Below are positions 37,637 to 48,408 of a DNA stretch of 64,000 nucleotides, piece after piece. A model generated the notes under the pieces. It saw only the letters and a program-made list of their open reading frames with translations, had not been told where the DNA came from and did not search any database. This DNA comes from Nemania diffusa. Taxonomy: Eukaryota; Ascomycota; Sordariomycetes; Xylariales; Xylariaceae. The stretch is from positions 451,501 through 515,500 of the forward strand of contig JBBPUQ010000010.1 in the NCBI GenBank assembly GCA_038501195.1, written 5' to 3'. The translations under genes were made by a program, and so were the position numbers. Position 1 is the stretch's first letter. Each line of letters opens with the position of its first letter.

Positions 37637-38630
37637 CTAACGAGCGTAGCCATAGTCTTGTCCAGAAGATGGGTAGGCGGCTCCCTCGGGATAAGCAGTT
37701 TGGCCGTCATGTTGGAAGCCGGATTCCCCATGCTTATTGAACGGTGCGCCGGTGACTTCAGCATTATAACTCTGACGGACCTGTTCAGGGTGGGTGTCTA
37801 AACAATTCGAGGTTAGTAATCATGGTTGCAATCGAAGTGGTTAGTGATTCCAAGGGCATACAAGAATAAAAAAGGGAAAAATCGCTTTAATCAACAAACA
37901 ACTTAAACAAAGGGATTGCAAGTGCTACATACGCTCGGGTAAGAGATTGGGGTTGATGGCTTCCTCCTCGGAGCCCTTACGACGGCGGAACCGACCGAAG
38001 AAACCGCGTCGCGAGCCGTAGCCGGAAGTATAGTTGTTAGCGGGGCTAGGGCCGAAGCGGTGTTCCTTGCGTCGATGGCGAACTAAGACGACTTCGACGA
38101 AGGCGGAGAGTAGGAAGAAAACACTATATATTGAATAAGTCCTAGTGCTGCCATCGAACGTCAAGCCATGGTTGCACTCACATTGCGATGATTGAGACGG
38201 CTAAGACAGCCTTCTGCATTTGACAGATCTGTCGAAAGCTGGGCAGCCCAGATCCGAGGTCATCAGTTGCAGGACGAGTGCCAAATATTGTATTGACTGT
38301 GTTGGTGCATGAGCTAGCACCTCCACGGTTGGCCTGTGCAACGTAGATGAAGGCACCCACGAACGCGATATCGAGAATGATCGCAATGCCTGATGTGAAT
38401 GGATGGCCAGCAACGCAGCAAAGAAGCAGTAGACCAATTATGGTGTATAACACGCCTATGCCTGATATGCCTTCAACCGCTTTCGACCATGTCGGGATAT
38501 TGAAGTTGTGTCTAGAGGCGACGGCGAGGAAGTATGAGAAGAGGGCTAAAACCACTGCGCTGCTCAGGAACTGGATGCCGCGGATAAACCACTGTAGAGC
38601 CTTTAGTGCGAGTCCTGATTTGGCTCCCAT
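37637..38630 (-). CDS. MARVEL-type four-span membrane protein
   Basis: Three exons on the minus strand: 38630-38182, 38123-37933 and 37797-37637; 266 residues. Four hydrophobic segments are visible (about 11-38, 52-74, 79-98 and 145-170), with the fourth rebuilt across the 58-nt intron 1 (VLAVSIIAIVFFLLSAFVEV). A basic cytoplasmic tail (RRGFFGRFRRRKG) and a polar, Tyr-rich C terminus follow. Architecture and the FNIPTWSKAVEGI-like loop fit fungal MARVEL-domain proteins of the plasma membrane. Specific function is unknown. The ATG at 38630 (MGAKSG) is the first in frame. Confidence 0.8.
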
Positions 38631-39285
38631 GTTCACAAATGCTTGTATGGTTTAGGTGTACTCGTATGATGGCGAAGCTGGAAATATGGAAAATGTTGAT
38701 GTAGGGGAGTACGTGGGAGATATTGGAAGTAAACTAGGCAGGTATTAAAACTCGGAAGAGCGGCAGAGTGGGCGAATCAAACCCGTCGATCATGAACCAT
38801 ATATATAATTAGTCATTTGTAAATCAGGGATCGCAAATTCGTAGTTGGTGGCTATGATACCCCAACATATTTCCTCATCATCACTACAAAAGGGCGGTAC
38901 ATTACCCTCTCCCGAGACGTAGCCCTCTGAAAGGGAAACATCGGCTACCTAGGTTGTTCTATGACGAATAACCGGGCATCCTGTAGACGCAATGGCCCTG
39001 CAACCGGCCCTCCTATGACATCAACTACCGAGACTAACGAGTCAGCCAAGCCTCGATTTACCTCTGCGGGCTCGAGCCAAAGCCACACTCGCACGTCACT
39101 TTTCTGTGGCTCATGCTAAGCCACCTATTCTCCACTTATAATTACCAGGGCCGAGTGGACACCTAATAAGATGGCTCAAAGTTATATAAATGTAAGTCTA
39201 GGACATGAAAGGTATTAGGTATCATTGGAGCTCCTGCACTAGGTACCAGTGTAATGTAGAACATCCTGTTGACAATCAATGCTCA

Positions 39286-39757
39286 TCATTTCGATCTCCC
39301 CTTCCCTTTTAACTTTGAAGCCTTTTCCTTGTCAACAAAATCTTTGATGATGCTGTGTAGATCCCCATTTCTCCTAGCAAGCAGCAGAACATCGTCAGTG
39401 GTTATGGTTGAGCGTCCCGCATGACGACTAAAGCTCTCTAGGTCCAATGCAATGTTTTCTGACGATTCGTTAACTATGGGATGGTGTTAAGGCGTCAAGG
39501 CGGTGTTACCGATTTGGGACCAAACCATTTCTGTTAGGGCACCAATGAACTGGGGAGTTACATTGCGGTTTCTGCGTAGCGTCTCCTCATCGACCATTTT
39601 GCCAACTGCGAACCATAATGCAGCCTTCAGCCTCTGAGGAAACACGGCGCGACGCGCTGTTAGTGCGAAAGCTCTTACCCACCATATACAGAATAGACTG
39701 TTGTAACTGTTCGTTTTTACTCACCTCCTGAACGTCTTCGTTAGAATTGTCTGCCAT
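39286..39757 (-). CDS. MHF1: CENP-S / Mhf1 histone-fold protein
   Basis: Three short exons, 39757-39725, 39633-39510 and 39458-39286 (introns 91 and 51 nt), giving 109 residues. The product starts MADNSNEDVQE and continues RLKAALWFAVGKMVDEETL. The second junction restores EMVWSQIENIALDLESFSRH, which aligns without gaps to the CENP-S core, followed by AGRSTITTDDVLLLARRN. CENP-S pairs with CENP-X as the MHF complex, which binds DNA at kinetochores and at stalled forks with FANCM/Mph1 helicases. A closer acceptor 15 nt upstream also keeps frame but would give a 36-nt intron and insert five residues. The gene would be missed by single-frame searches. Confidence 0.92.
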
Positions 39758-40507
39758 GTGAAACCAAGCTTATTTCGGTAGAGTTTTGTAGATGAAACTA
39801 GCTGCGTTATTGACGAAAGCCACTTATCGATTTGACGTGCGATGAACAGGGAATGGTGGGTGGAAGCTAATCGACCTAATGTAGGTTATGTAATCTATCT
39901 GTACGTTACATACGTAGGAGGTGCTTAGGCACTTAGAAAATCGGGTCCATGCGTATAACTAGATACATCAATCGAACGTTTATTTAAGTATCACATACTA
40001 TTCCGACTGGATACATATGTACGTCTGTTATATACATAGTCCCATTTTTCCATTTTTAAGTACTTACAGTACATAGGTATGTAGTGTTGAAGGGGCTAGG
40101 TAGGTACCTCCAGTCATGTGGTAGTCTGCGTATCTAAAACCTACCTGGGTACCTTTTAGGTGTAAGCTTGCTTCTCTTTGCGGGGCCGTATCTCCCGCCA
40201 AACAATTCTAGTTTTATCCCTCGGTCGCAAAACTTAAGCTTCACTTCACCAACAAGCTATCCTACCTCCTTTTACCTCTGCCCACCAATTATTTCTATAT
40301 ATCTATTGTGCCCCCTCTAATTATCAGGTTTTTGTGCTTGATTGGATCTACTGCACAGGAAATACCTGGCGATTGACTCTTAATACACTACCTGCGCCCT
40401 ACATACATCACAACTGCTACCGCGAAACCAACCACCGTCTCACTGATTCGCGTCTTCCGATTACTCTCCTTAAACCTCCCCGAAAAGAAACATAAACCGA
40501 CCTAGCC

Positions 40508-40969
40508 ATGTCGGACGAACTCGCTGGGCTCTTTGTCCACTTGGGCGAGTCGGTATGGAAATTAGTCAGCTTGATCACAGATCGCACGACTACCAATATG
40601 AGCGCCTCTTTCGACAGCATGACGGCGCAGCAGTGGATTCGCCTAATTGCTATCGTCGGTGCTTACGCGCTGCTACGTCCTTATGTAATTAAGATGGGCG
40701 CAAAATATCAGGAGAAACAATTTGAAAAAGCTCAACAAGAAGATACCACCCAGATCTCTCCCAACCAGCTACGTGGAGAACTTGGTATCCCCGAAGACAG
40801 CGAGGATGACGACGAGCAAGCTGAGACCACAGCAGCGGATTGGGGCAAGAAGGCACGAAAAAGGCAACGGAATATGATAAAACAGCTTTTAGATGCCGAG
40901 GAAAGGCGGTTACAAGAAACACTTGACGAACAGGAGGATAAGGATATAGAGGAATTCCTTGTCGAATAA
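40508..40969 (+). CDS. PGA2: Pga2-like ER trafficking/processing protein
   Basis: A single exon of 153 residues. A hydrophobic segment at about 42-62 (WIRLIAIVGAYALLRPYVI) is followed by a charged cytosolic part with an acidic stretch (EDSEDDDEQAE) and a basic coiled-coil-like tail (ADWGKKARKRQRNMIKQL), ending in an acidic helix. This is the pattern of Pga2, an ER membrane protein required for processing and transport of Gas1 and alkaline phosphatase in yeast. The start is the first ATG, just downstream of a pyrimidine-rich leader. Confidence 0.85.
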   Translation: MSDELAGLFVHLGESVWKLVSLITDRTTTNMSASFDSMTAQQWIRLIAIVGAYALLRPYVIKMGAKYQEKQFEKAQQEDTTQISPNQLRGELGIPEDSEDDDEQAETTAADWGKKARKRQRNMIKQLLDAEERRLQETLDEQEDKDIEEFLVE

Positions 40970-41757
40970 AGTGCATTTGGATTTGAAGCAAAAGCTTTGG
41001 GCAACCGTACACAGAACAATCCCTGTCATCTCTAATCTAGATACAGTGAGGTATCTTGAATGTCCCCACCAACTTTTTACCATTACTGCACGACCATCCT
41101 GTGGTTCAGGTGGCATGCTGCCCTACCAACCACAAACTCCGTGGAACATGCCCCATTACATTAAAACCCATTGCAGGAATGGCAGGCTGTAGGGTTTATA
41201 GGATTTGCGAAGGAAATTGGCCCGTCTTTGTCTTGTCTTGCGTGCTTATTTGTATTCATCTATACAGTCCAAGCCTAGTTTGCAGGCTCCGCCAAACCAT
41301 TGGACTCATATCCACCACGGCGGTTGTCGAATTTCGCGGATGTGTTTATGCTACCATGACAAAATGTATACGATTAGGACTTATATCAATAATTTAGGTA
41401 TGCTTTTCAATATCATTTCGTCAATGTTGCCGTCGCGTCTTACCTATCTACCTCTAGAACTAGTATGCATATCGTTTTCTATCCAGCCAAATAACGAGCA
41501 GTAGGTACTCTATAAGTCTCCAAATTTGTAGTGCTTACGCATACACCGACCACCCCTGTTCACATACCTACCACACCATCGAACAGTTCAAAGATTTATA
41601 TCAATTGCTCTTCTGGTACGCCTATAGCTTTCAGAGGGACTCATATATTCTTAATTCCTGCGACTGAATTTGCGGTACCACTTACGGGCACTCCAAAATA
41701 GTCTACACACTTCTAGCCAGTAGCTGACGAGTATTTGCGGGAATTAATGACCGTGTG
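40970..41757. other. Intergenic region
   Basis: Downstream of PGA2 and upstream of the LAT-type permease. Open frames of about 100 codons overlap each other in different frames and show no motif. It is presumably a 3' UTR and promoter. Confidence 0.55.
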
Positions 41758-43587
41758 ATGGTGTGCTCTCCTGTCATGTCAATAATTAGCCCAGAGCCAT
41801 TTGAAGACGGCTCGCCGGATCCAGAGATTGATAGACAGGCATCCGTATATTCAGCGCTTATTCCCAGATCAGAGAGTGATGACCGGCCTCGACCTCGGCC
41901 ACGACGTACGAAACCAACTCTCACTCTCCTTAACTGCCTGGCCTTGGTCATCGGCTTGCAAATCGGGTCTGGGGTCTTCTCAGCACCTAGTCTGATCGCG
42001 AAGCAGGTCCGCTCCCCTGCAGAAGCGCTGGGCGTTTTTGTCGTGGCAGGTTTGCTCGTCTGGACCGGCGCGGCTTCGTTTATCGAGTTGGGGTTACTTG
42101 TGCCTTCTAATGGGGGCATTCAAGAGTACTTGCGCGCTAGCTGGGGTGATTACACAGGTTACTTATTTTCTTGGATATGGGTTGGCGTAGTAAGACCCGC
42201 CGGCAATGCTGCTATCTCTACTATATTTGCAGATTACATCCTCAAAGCTTTCCAGCCCTCCGATCCGGTTTTACCATGGACCAACAAGATCATAGCCCTC
42301 GGCTGTGTAGTCTCGCTGACGGCAATCAACTGCCTCGGTGCAACGGCAGGAGCAAAGGCCGCCAATGTGTTTATGATACTTAAACTTGCTGCTCTTGGAA
42401 GTATCATCCTCGTCGGATTTATAACCTACGCCTTCGGTTACGGAGAGGGTGTACCGGCCTCAGATGCTGGGTGGTTCGGATGGGATCAACCAAGTCCTGG
42501 CGAGCCAACACTATGGGAATCCCTCGGCAATGTGTCCACGGCTGTGTTTGCGGCTCTTTTTTGCTATGGGGGCTGGGAGAGTGCAGGGTTTGTCATAGGA
42601 GATATGGAAAACCCCGCCAAGGACCTTCCGATAGTCATTAATGGAGCGATGACCCTGGTGATCATCGGGTTTTTCTTGATGAATGTGAGCCTCTACGTCT
42701 GTATACCGTTCGACGTGATCAGAGACAGTAAAGCAGTTGTGGTTGTGAGTAACCGATTTTCTCAGCCGGCGGGTGCTGTCGTGCGTATGCTGATGAGTCT
42801 AAGGAGTTTGCCAATCGAACAATCGGACCGTGGGGTGGCATTATATTTACCATCGTAACGGCTGTATCAGCTATGGGCGCTGTCAATGCAAATATGTTCG
42901 GCGTCGTCAAGCTCTGTGTAGCTGCTGCACAGCGTGCTTATTTTCCTCTGGCAATGGCAAACATGCATTGCTATACTGCACGAGACGAAGCATCCTACTT
43001 TCGCCGGACGATCGTTTGGCCATTCCGGTTGCCTGTGTTGTTCTTGGCGAATCTAACATATAGTTTGCGGTGGGAGCATTCTGTACCCGTGTACGTTTTA
43101 CTTCAAGGTCATAATGTATACTTGGCCCGTAGCACAAGTTTCCTCTATGCTAATACATGATAGATTTCCACTTCTCTTGAACGGGATCCTTACATCATTC
43201 TTTATACTGGTGGGTAGCCTCACTGGGCTCATTTCACTCATAGGTATATACTCCCCCTTTCTATCTGGCGAGATGTGAATTGTGACTAATACAGTAGCAG
43301 AGATGATCAAGTTTTTCTGCTATATGATGTCGGTTCTAGGGATATTCATCCTCAGGCGAACGGCGGATAAGCAGATGCCAACTGAATGCTATTCTACGAA
43401 TAAGATATACAGAACTTGGGTAGGAAACCCAATCATATTCGCGTCCGTTAGCGGGCTTTTGGTCGTTAGAGGAGCACTGTCTGGGCTGCCACAGGGTGCG
43501 GCAATCTTTTCTATAAGTATACTCGCGTTAGCTATGCTTTACAGAAGATTTGGTTCCTGCGCGTATGAGGTCCCGCCGCCCGCCTAA
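41758..43587 (+). CDS. LAT-type amino acid permease (methionine permease-like)
   Basis: Four exons: 41758-42744, 42798-43090, 43164-43243 and 43295-43587, total 550 residues. About twelve membrane segments are present. Family marks include LVIGLQIGSGVFSAPSLI in helix 1, VPSNGGIQEYLRASWGDYTG, the FCYGGWESAGFVIGDMENP segment, SAMGAVNANMFGVVKL, and LRWEHSVPVFPLLLNGILTS, which is restored by intron 2 (GTACGT donor at 43091). This resembles Mup1/Mup3-type high-affinity methionine or broad amino acid uptake permeases. The solute is not certain. An ATG at 41776 (MSIISPEP) is an alternative start. The first intron acceptor (GATGAG at 42797) lacks a pyrimidine tract but is the only join that restores the family sequence. 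Confidence 0.88.
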
Positions 43588-45012
43588 ACTAGAAGCTATA
43601 GCCTTCTCCATCCCGCAAGGGAGTTATAAAAGCGACTTACCATTGAATTGAAGCAATACTAACACGGACTTTACTCCTACCCTCGAGGTGGTCCGGCGGA
43701 CGCTCAGAATTTGAAACATAGCTAGAGGGTTCACAATACGTGCCCTGCTAGGGCTTCTGAGTCTGTAATAGTTGCAAATATTGCAGCAACCTTGAATATA
43801 CTGCTGTATACCTCACCGGTCCGGCACCACGGCAGATTGTACCTCCAAGATAGCAACCAAGCGAGCTCCAGCCGAGACTCATGAAATTCTCATGAATGAA
43901 CATAATGCCGTGCCATTTTTAGTACACCTCAGTAATACCGGAGTGAAGTTACTGATTTGGCGTGCGAAGGGGTATCCGACAGAAAGTTCCGTTGAATTGC
44001 AGCCATATTCTCGGATAGGTTTCATAGATAGCAGTATAAAAGTGTCTAAGCATAGAGACGGAATGTTAGTGTTATATAAAACATGCGGTGATGCGATGGC
44101 ACGCATTGACAATAAAGTACCCTAACAAAAGATTCAGCTTGGATACCCTCCTCAAACACGAGGTACGACCAGAAATGCAGGTTTCTCGTTGCCTGGCTTA
44201 CATGTGCGTAGGATTCACATAAGCATCGGCTAGCTCTCGAGATGACGGAATAAAAGGACGTGCCTGCTCACCACGGGCATCGAAACGCAACGGGGGTAGC
44301 TAGACGCTAGACTTAGTCCACGGCTGTTAGCAGCAGCCCATCAATTCAGTTGCAGATGATGCGCGTTTACGTTTCTTAAATATACCACCTAGAATTATCA
44401 ATAAGTATGTTTATAATACAAATTTCAGGCCTTACCTTCAGCCCTATACAGTCCTTCTTCGCACCATACTCAAGCCCCACCCAGTAGTACCTACATGGTA
44501 GGTAGGTACTTTCAGGTGCCTAAACCACCGGCAGGTTTAGTGAGGTTACATGTAAGTAGTACTCTGCACTACCTTAGGTACGTTAGGTACCTACATGGGT
44601 TGATGGGGGAGAGGTACCTACGGTCTGTTATAGGCTGCCCCGCAGACGAGACGATTCCATCTACCTGTCTAGGTACTTACATCTAGGAATCAACTCACCA
44701 TGATCGCCTACCACCTACCACCTACCACCCACCACCTTTTAACCCTTGTTTCTTAATCCCAGTACCTACTCTTTCCATTTATTGAAAAGAATATCTACTG
44801 CCTCACTTAATATTTCACTGGGGCCCTTTCTCCTCGTAATTTTAGCTTCTATTTGGCGGCATTGGCGGCTTGGTCATCTCTGGAAGCGAGTGAGCGAGGC
44901 TGTGTATGAAGAATGAGGAGCTGAGCATTTGACCTGGCTGCATTTTTACATCAGCGTTCAGGTATAATGTCCTAGTCTCATCCTTTACCTCTCCTCTGTG
45001 ACTTGCGCCAAC
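43588..45012. other. Intergenic region with TAGGTA tracts
   Basis: TAGGTA/TACCTA clusters lie at 44,490-44,600 and 44,700-44,735, in the likely promoter of the next gene. A 77-codon ORF at 43892-44125 is fully overlapped by an antisense frame and is not called. Confidence 0.55.
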
Positions 45013-47721
45013 ATGGGTGACTTTGGCGTCGAAAGTTTGTTGAAAAACGGCTACTGGCCGAGTTCCAGGGCTAGAAGCCCAGACCCTAGGAAGTGAGTAC
45101 GGGACTCTCGATGCCAATCAAGTCTAGATTAGGCGCATAGTCCTTCTAATCATCCAGCGAAGCTGACATGTCCTCTGGCACATTGCAGCGTCTCGGACAC
45201 ACCCCAAAGGCCAAGCTACTCGTCTCAAAACGACCAGCCTATTCAAAGAAGGGTGCCTTACCATATCACCCTCCGGAAACCACCGCCTCCGAGCGTTGAG
45301 GATGAAAACGATGCGCTCGCGAAGGAAGCGGGGTCGGTCGTGTCGAGCGTGCCATCTGAAGAACCGCCAAATCGTGGCGATCCCGATCAATACCCAATAC
45401 TGCTGCCTGTAGATGAGCATGTACATGAACACAACCCTGAGAGACGGTTCGTGCTCGTGTCAAATTCGTCCGATTTGTCATCCGATGCGTCAGGCTCAGA
45501 AGAGAAATCAACTTGGCGTCGTAGATCAGCTGAACGGCGGGCCGAGCCAGACCCAGAACCAGCCTCCTATGAGGCAAACACTGGTCGCAAATACGGGTCA
45601 CCTCCCGATCGTGAGGACAAGACAAGCGGGAAGGAGACACGGCCTGAAACTGATTTTCGCCGTAATCGCCCTGGGGATTTGCCCCCTATAATAACTGATA
45701 GTGGGAATGGGGGGCGGTCGCATGATGCGCGAAGAGCAAGGTCGACGGCTACTGACGGTCGTGGTGAAGACTACTTTTCGCCGCGACTCTCGTCTGCAAG
45801 TTCACGAGTCCCTCGCGAGCGTTTATTGACACCAGAGGTCATCGAACACTCCACAAATGGGCGCGATCGGCCATATTACAGAGGTGGATCGAGCCCAGGT
45901 CCCCAGAGCCACGACCGTTCGACTCGCCCTAGTGATCAGCACAACCAGAACCCTGCGAACGATCGCAAGTTCAAGGAGAGAACATCCAAATCAGCTCATT
46001 CATACAGCCCTGCGCTCCATAAGCGGCGCACCTCAGAGGTTCCTAATTACACAAGGCGAGGTTCAAAAGAGAGTTACGAGTCGTCACGCCAGGTTGTCGA
46101 TGGGCCATCGTCCAAATCCAGCCGCAAAGGGCCGTCTTCGACGAATTCTCAATCTGGTCTCGACTCTGACTCTCAACACTCCTCGACTACTAGAGATACG
46201 ATGGCCCCACCATCCTATAACGAAACTTTCTACTCTAGTGAAGATGAGGGTCGGCTACGTCTCAATGCTCGCGGAGAAAGACCTGATATGCCGACGGGGA
46301 AGACAGAGTATTTGAGTACACCTGTAGAATCATGGAGCGTAGGTCGACAGAAATCTGGGGGTCAATCACCATCACGTTCACCACAGCTACCTCCGAACTC
46401 CCTTTCGGACCCTTACTCAAGTTCTGCGAGTTCCCGCAGTGCAACATTTCCAAGAGAATCGATACCTTCTCGCGATGATGATTACGCTGGGCGAGCCCTG
46501 CCTCGCTCCCCTGCTCCCCTGCCGCCAAGGTCGGGTGCCATCCTAGATTCTAGGACGCACTCTTCAATTCCATCTACTTCAATCCCAACTCACCAGATTT
46601 GGCCGCCACCAAAGTTTGAGCCTCCTCAGAGTAGCACCGACTCCAATCCACCAATTAGCTCCTACAGACGTTATTCTACAGAGGTGAAAACTGGCGAGCT
46701 TCCAGATATCCCGCACTGCCCTCGCACGCGGGAAGAGGCAGGGCATATGGACTGGCTAACGCTACCTCGATGTGATAATTTCAACATCTGCCCGTCATGT
46801 TACAACGCCAACTTTGCTCCGACTGAGTTTGCGAACGACTTCGTACTGATGCCCTTTCGCCCACGTAACCGACCACTAGCTTGCGACTTTGGCGCATCAG
46901 AGTTCTATCGTATCGCGTGGCTATTTACGCGAAAATATCGGCGGCCCGACCTAGGCTTATTCCATAGTCTAACTAAGATCGCGGCCCAGAGCCAGCCGTG
47001 TACAGGGCACCGTGAGGTATCGCGCATCTGGCATTCGATTAGGGACCCAACCACTAGACGACCCATCGACGGGTTCACGGTGTGCGACTCGTGCGCGACA
47101 ACAATCGAGATCCTTCTACCTGGTTTGACTGGCCTATTCGTACCGTTGGACTCGCCCGCCGAGCTGACACGCAGCGTCTGCGCAATGCATCATGACCGCG
47201 GGCATGATCGCGGCCGGTTCCTCCTATACTTTGATGTGCTAGAGGGCGAAGCAGATCGCGCCCTTGAGACACAGACTGCGCCGAATGTCCAAGCGCTTGC
47301 AGACCGCATCCGCCAACTCGCGGTCATTCCCCCATGCCAGGAAGGCCGCACCGTGTCCCATGGGAACTGGCACACAATGCGCAAAGTGCCAATACTTGTA
47401 TGTCCCGAGTGTTTCATGATGGTCGTACAGCCCCTTCTTGATAGCAGCAAAGACCTTACGGTCGCAGGCCAATTTCACCATGAAACTGTGCCTTTAGACA
47501 ATGCTGAGTGCATGCTATTCTCGGACCGTATGCGTAATGTGTTTAATCGCGCAGTAATGAAAAGAGATATATCATATCTTCAGGGAAAGATTGATGAGCG
47601 AATTAGGAGGAAGGAAGAGTACGAAAATCGCCTCGAAGCACTTCAGCGCCGAGGTCTTGGGAACTCGTGGGCTGAAGCTGAGATAGAACGCGTTGTTAGA
47701 GAGTGGAAGAGATTCGAATAA
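45013..47721 (+). CDS. Uncharacterised fungal protein with CxxC pairs
   Basis: Two exons, 45013-45092 and 45141-47721 (48-nt intron, GTGAGT donor), giving 886 residues that begin MGDFGVESLLKNGYW. Residues about 60-550 are disordered and rich in Ser, Arg, Pro and Asp, with many basic-Ser pairs. Residues about 550-800 look folded and hold Cys553, Cys571, CPSC (577-580), CDSC (675-678) and CPEC (781-784), plus Cys/His at CTGH and CAMHH. A Lys/Arg/Glu coiled-coil-like end follows (about 840-886). The spacing suggests a zinc-binding fold, but it fits no zinc finger I can name. I do not recognise the function. The start rests on the splice join; without exon 1 no good ATG precedes the conserved part. 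Confidence 0.8.
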
Positions 47722-48408
47722 TATCAATTAGGGTCCTAAATTTCACTGTAGGGTAGCATACAGGACGAAGAAAAGGCGACGGGGAAGATGGCAAAAGAAC
47801 CAGGTTAGGTGATCCGGATAGGTATGATAGATTGGTCGTGGTAGATGAGATACGTCAGGGGAAGAATACTGGAAGATTTGGGCATATGGGACAAGGTCTT
47901 GGCTAGGAAGTTTTGGTTTAGGCGTGATGATAAAGAATACGTCTACTACTAATGGCATACACATGCATGTGCCTGTTGGGTCTTAAGTCGTTTGTAGGAA
48001 GAGAAGGGGTTTGGTAACGGTTACGAATTAATGAACTACGGCTAATAATGACGTTCATTTCAATAGACATACTACATCATGCATCGACTATATCATACTA
48101 CAATGACACTGTGGTTGCTACCTAATGGTCTCCTATAATTCGATCGTGGTTATTTAACTTAATCCAGCTAGGACGCGGTGCGAGGACAGATATGATCACT
48201 GCATAGACCTAGCTCGTAGGCGAGTATTTAATATGCATTTCTTGCCTTACCATGAGCTGGATCACTTCCTCCATGAGACCAAATGACCCTAGAAAATGAT
48301 ATAGAAATCATACTATTCGGGACCTTAGACCACCCATTCGGCTATCAAGCATCCTCATATACCTAAGGTACCTACCTACTCCAATATCTTCTTGCCGAGG
48401 TTGCCAAC
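47722..48408. other. Convergent intergenic region
   Basis: Between the 3' ends of the CxxC protein gene and the GH28 gene. No gene is seen. Confidence 0.6.

Noticed and set aside
39474..39509. 36-nt second intron for the CENP-S gene
   Set aside because: It keeps frame but is shorter than normal for fungi and inserts five residues in a conserved helix; the 51-nt version aligns without a gap.
42721..43160. Reading the permease as two truncated genes or a pseudogene because the frame breaks near 42,857 and 43,160
   Set aside because: Introns 42745-42797 and 43091-43163 restore a full-length, conserved permease without any frameshift.
43892..44125. 77-codon ORF with a proper ATG
   Set aside because: An antisense frame of the same length covers it, no homology is recognisable, and there is no supporting splice signal. 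It cannot be excluded as a small gene.
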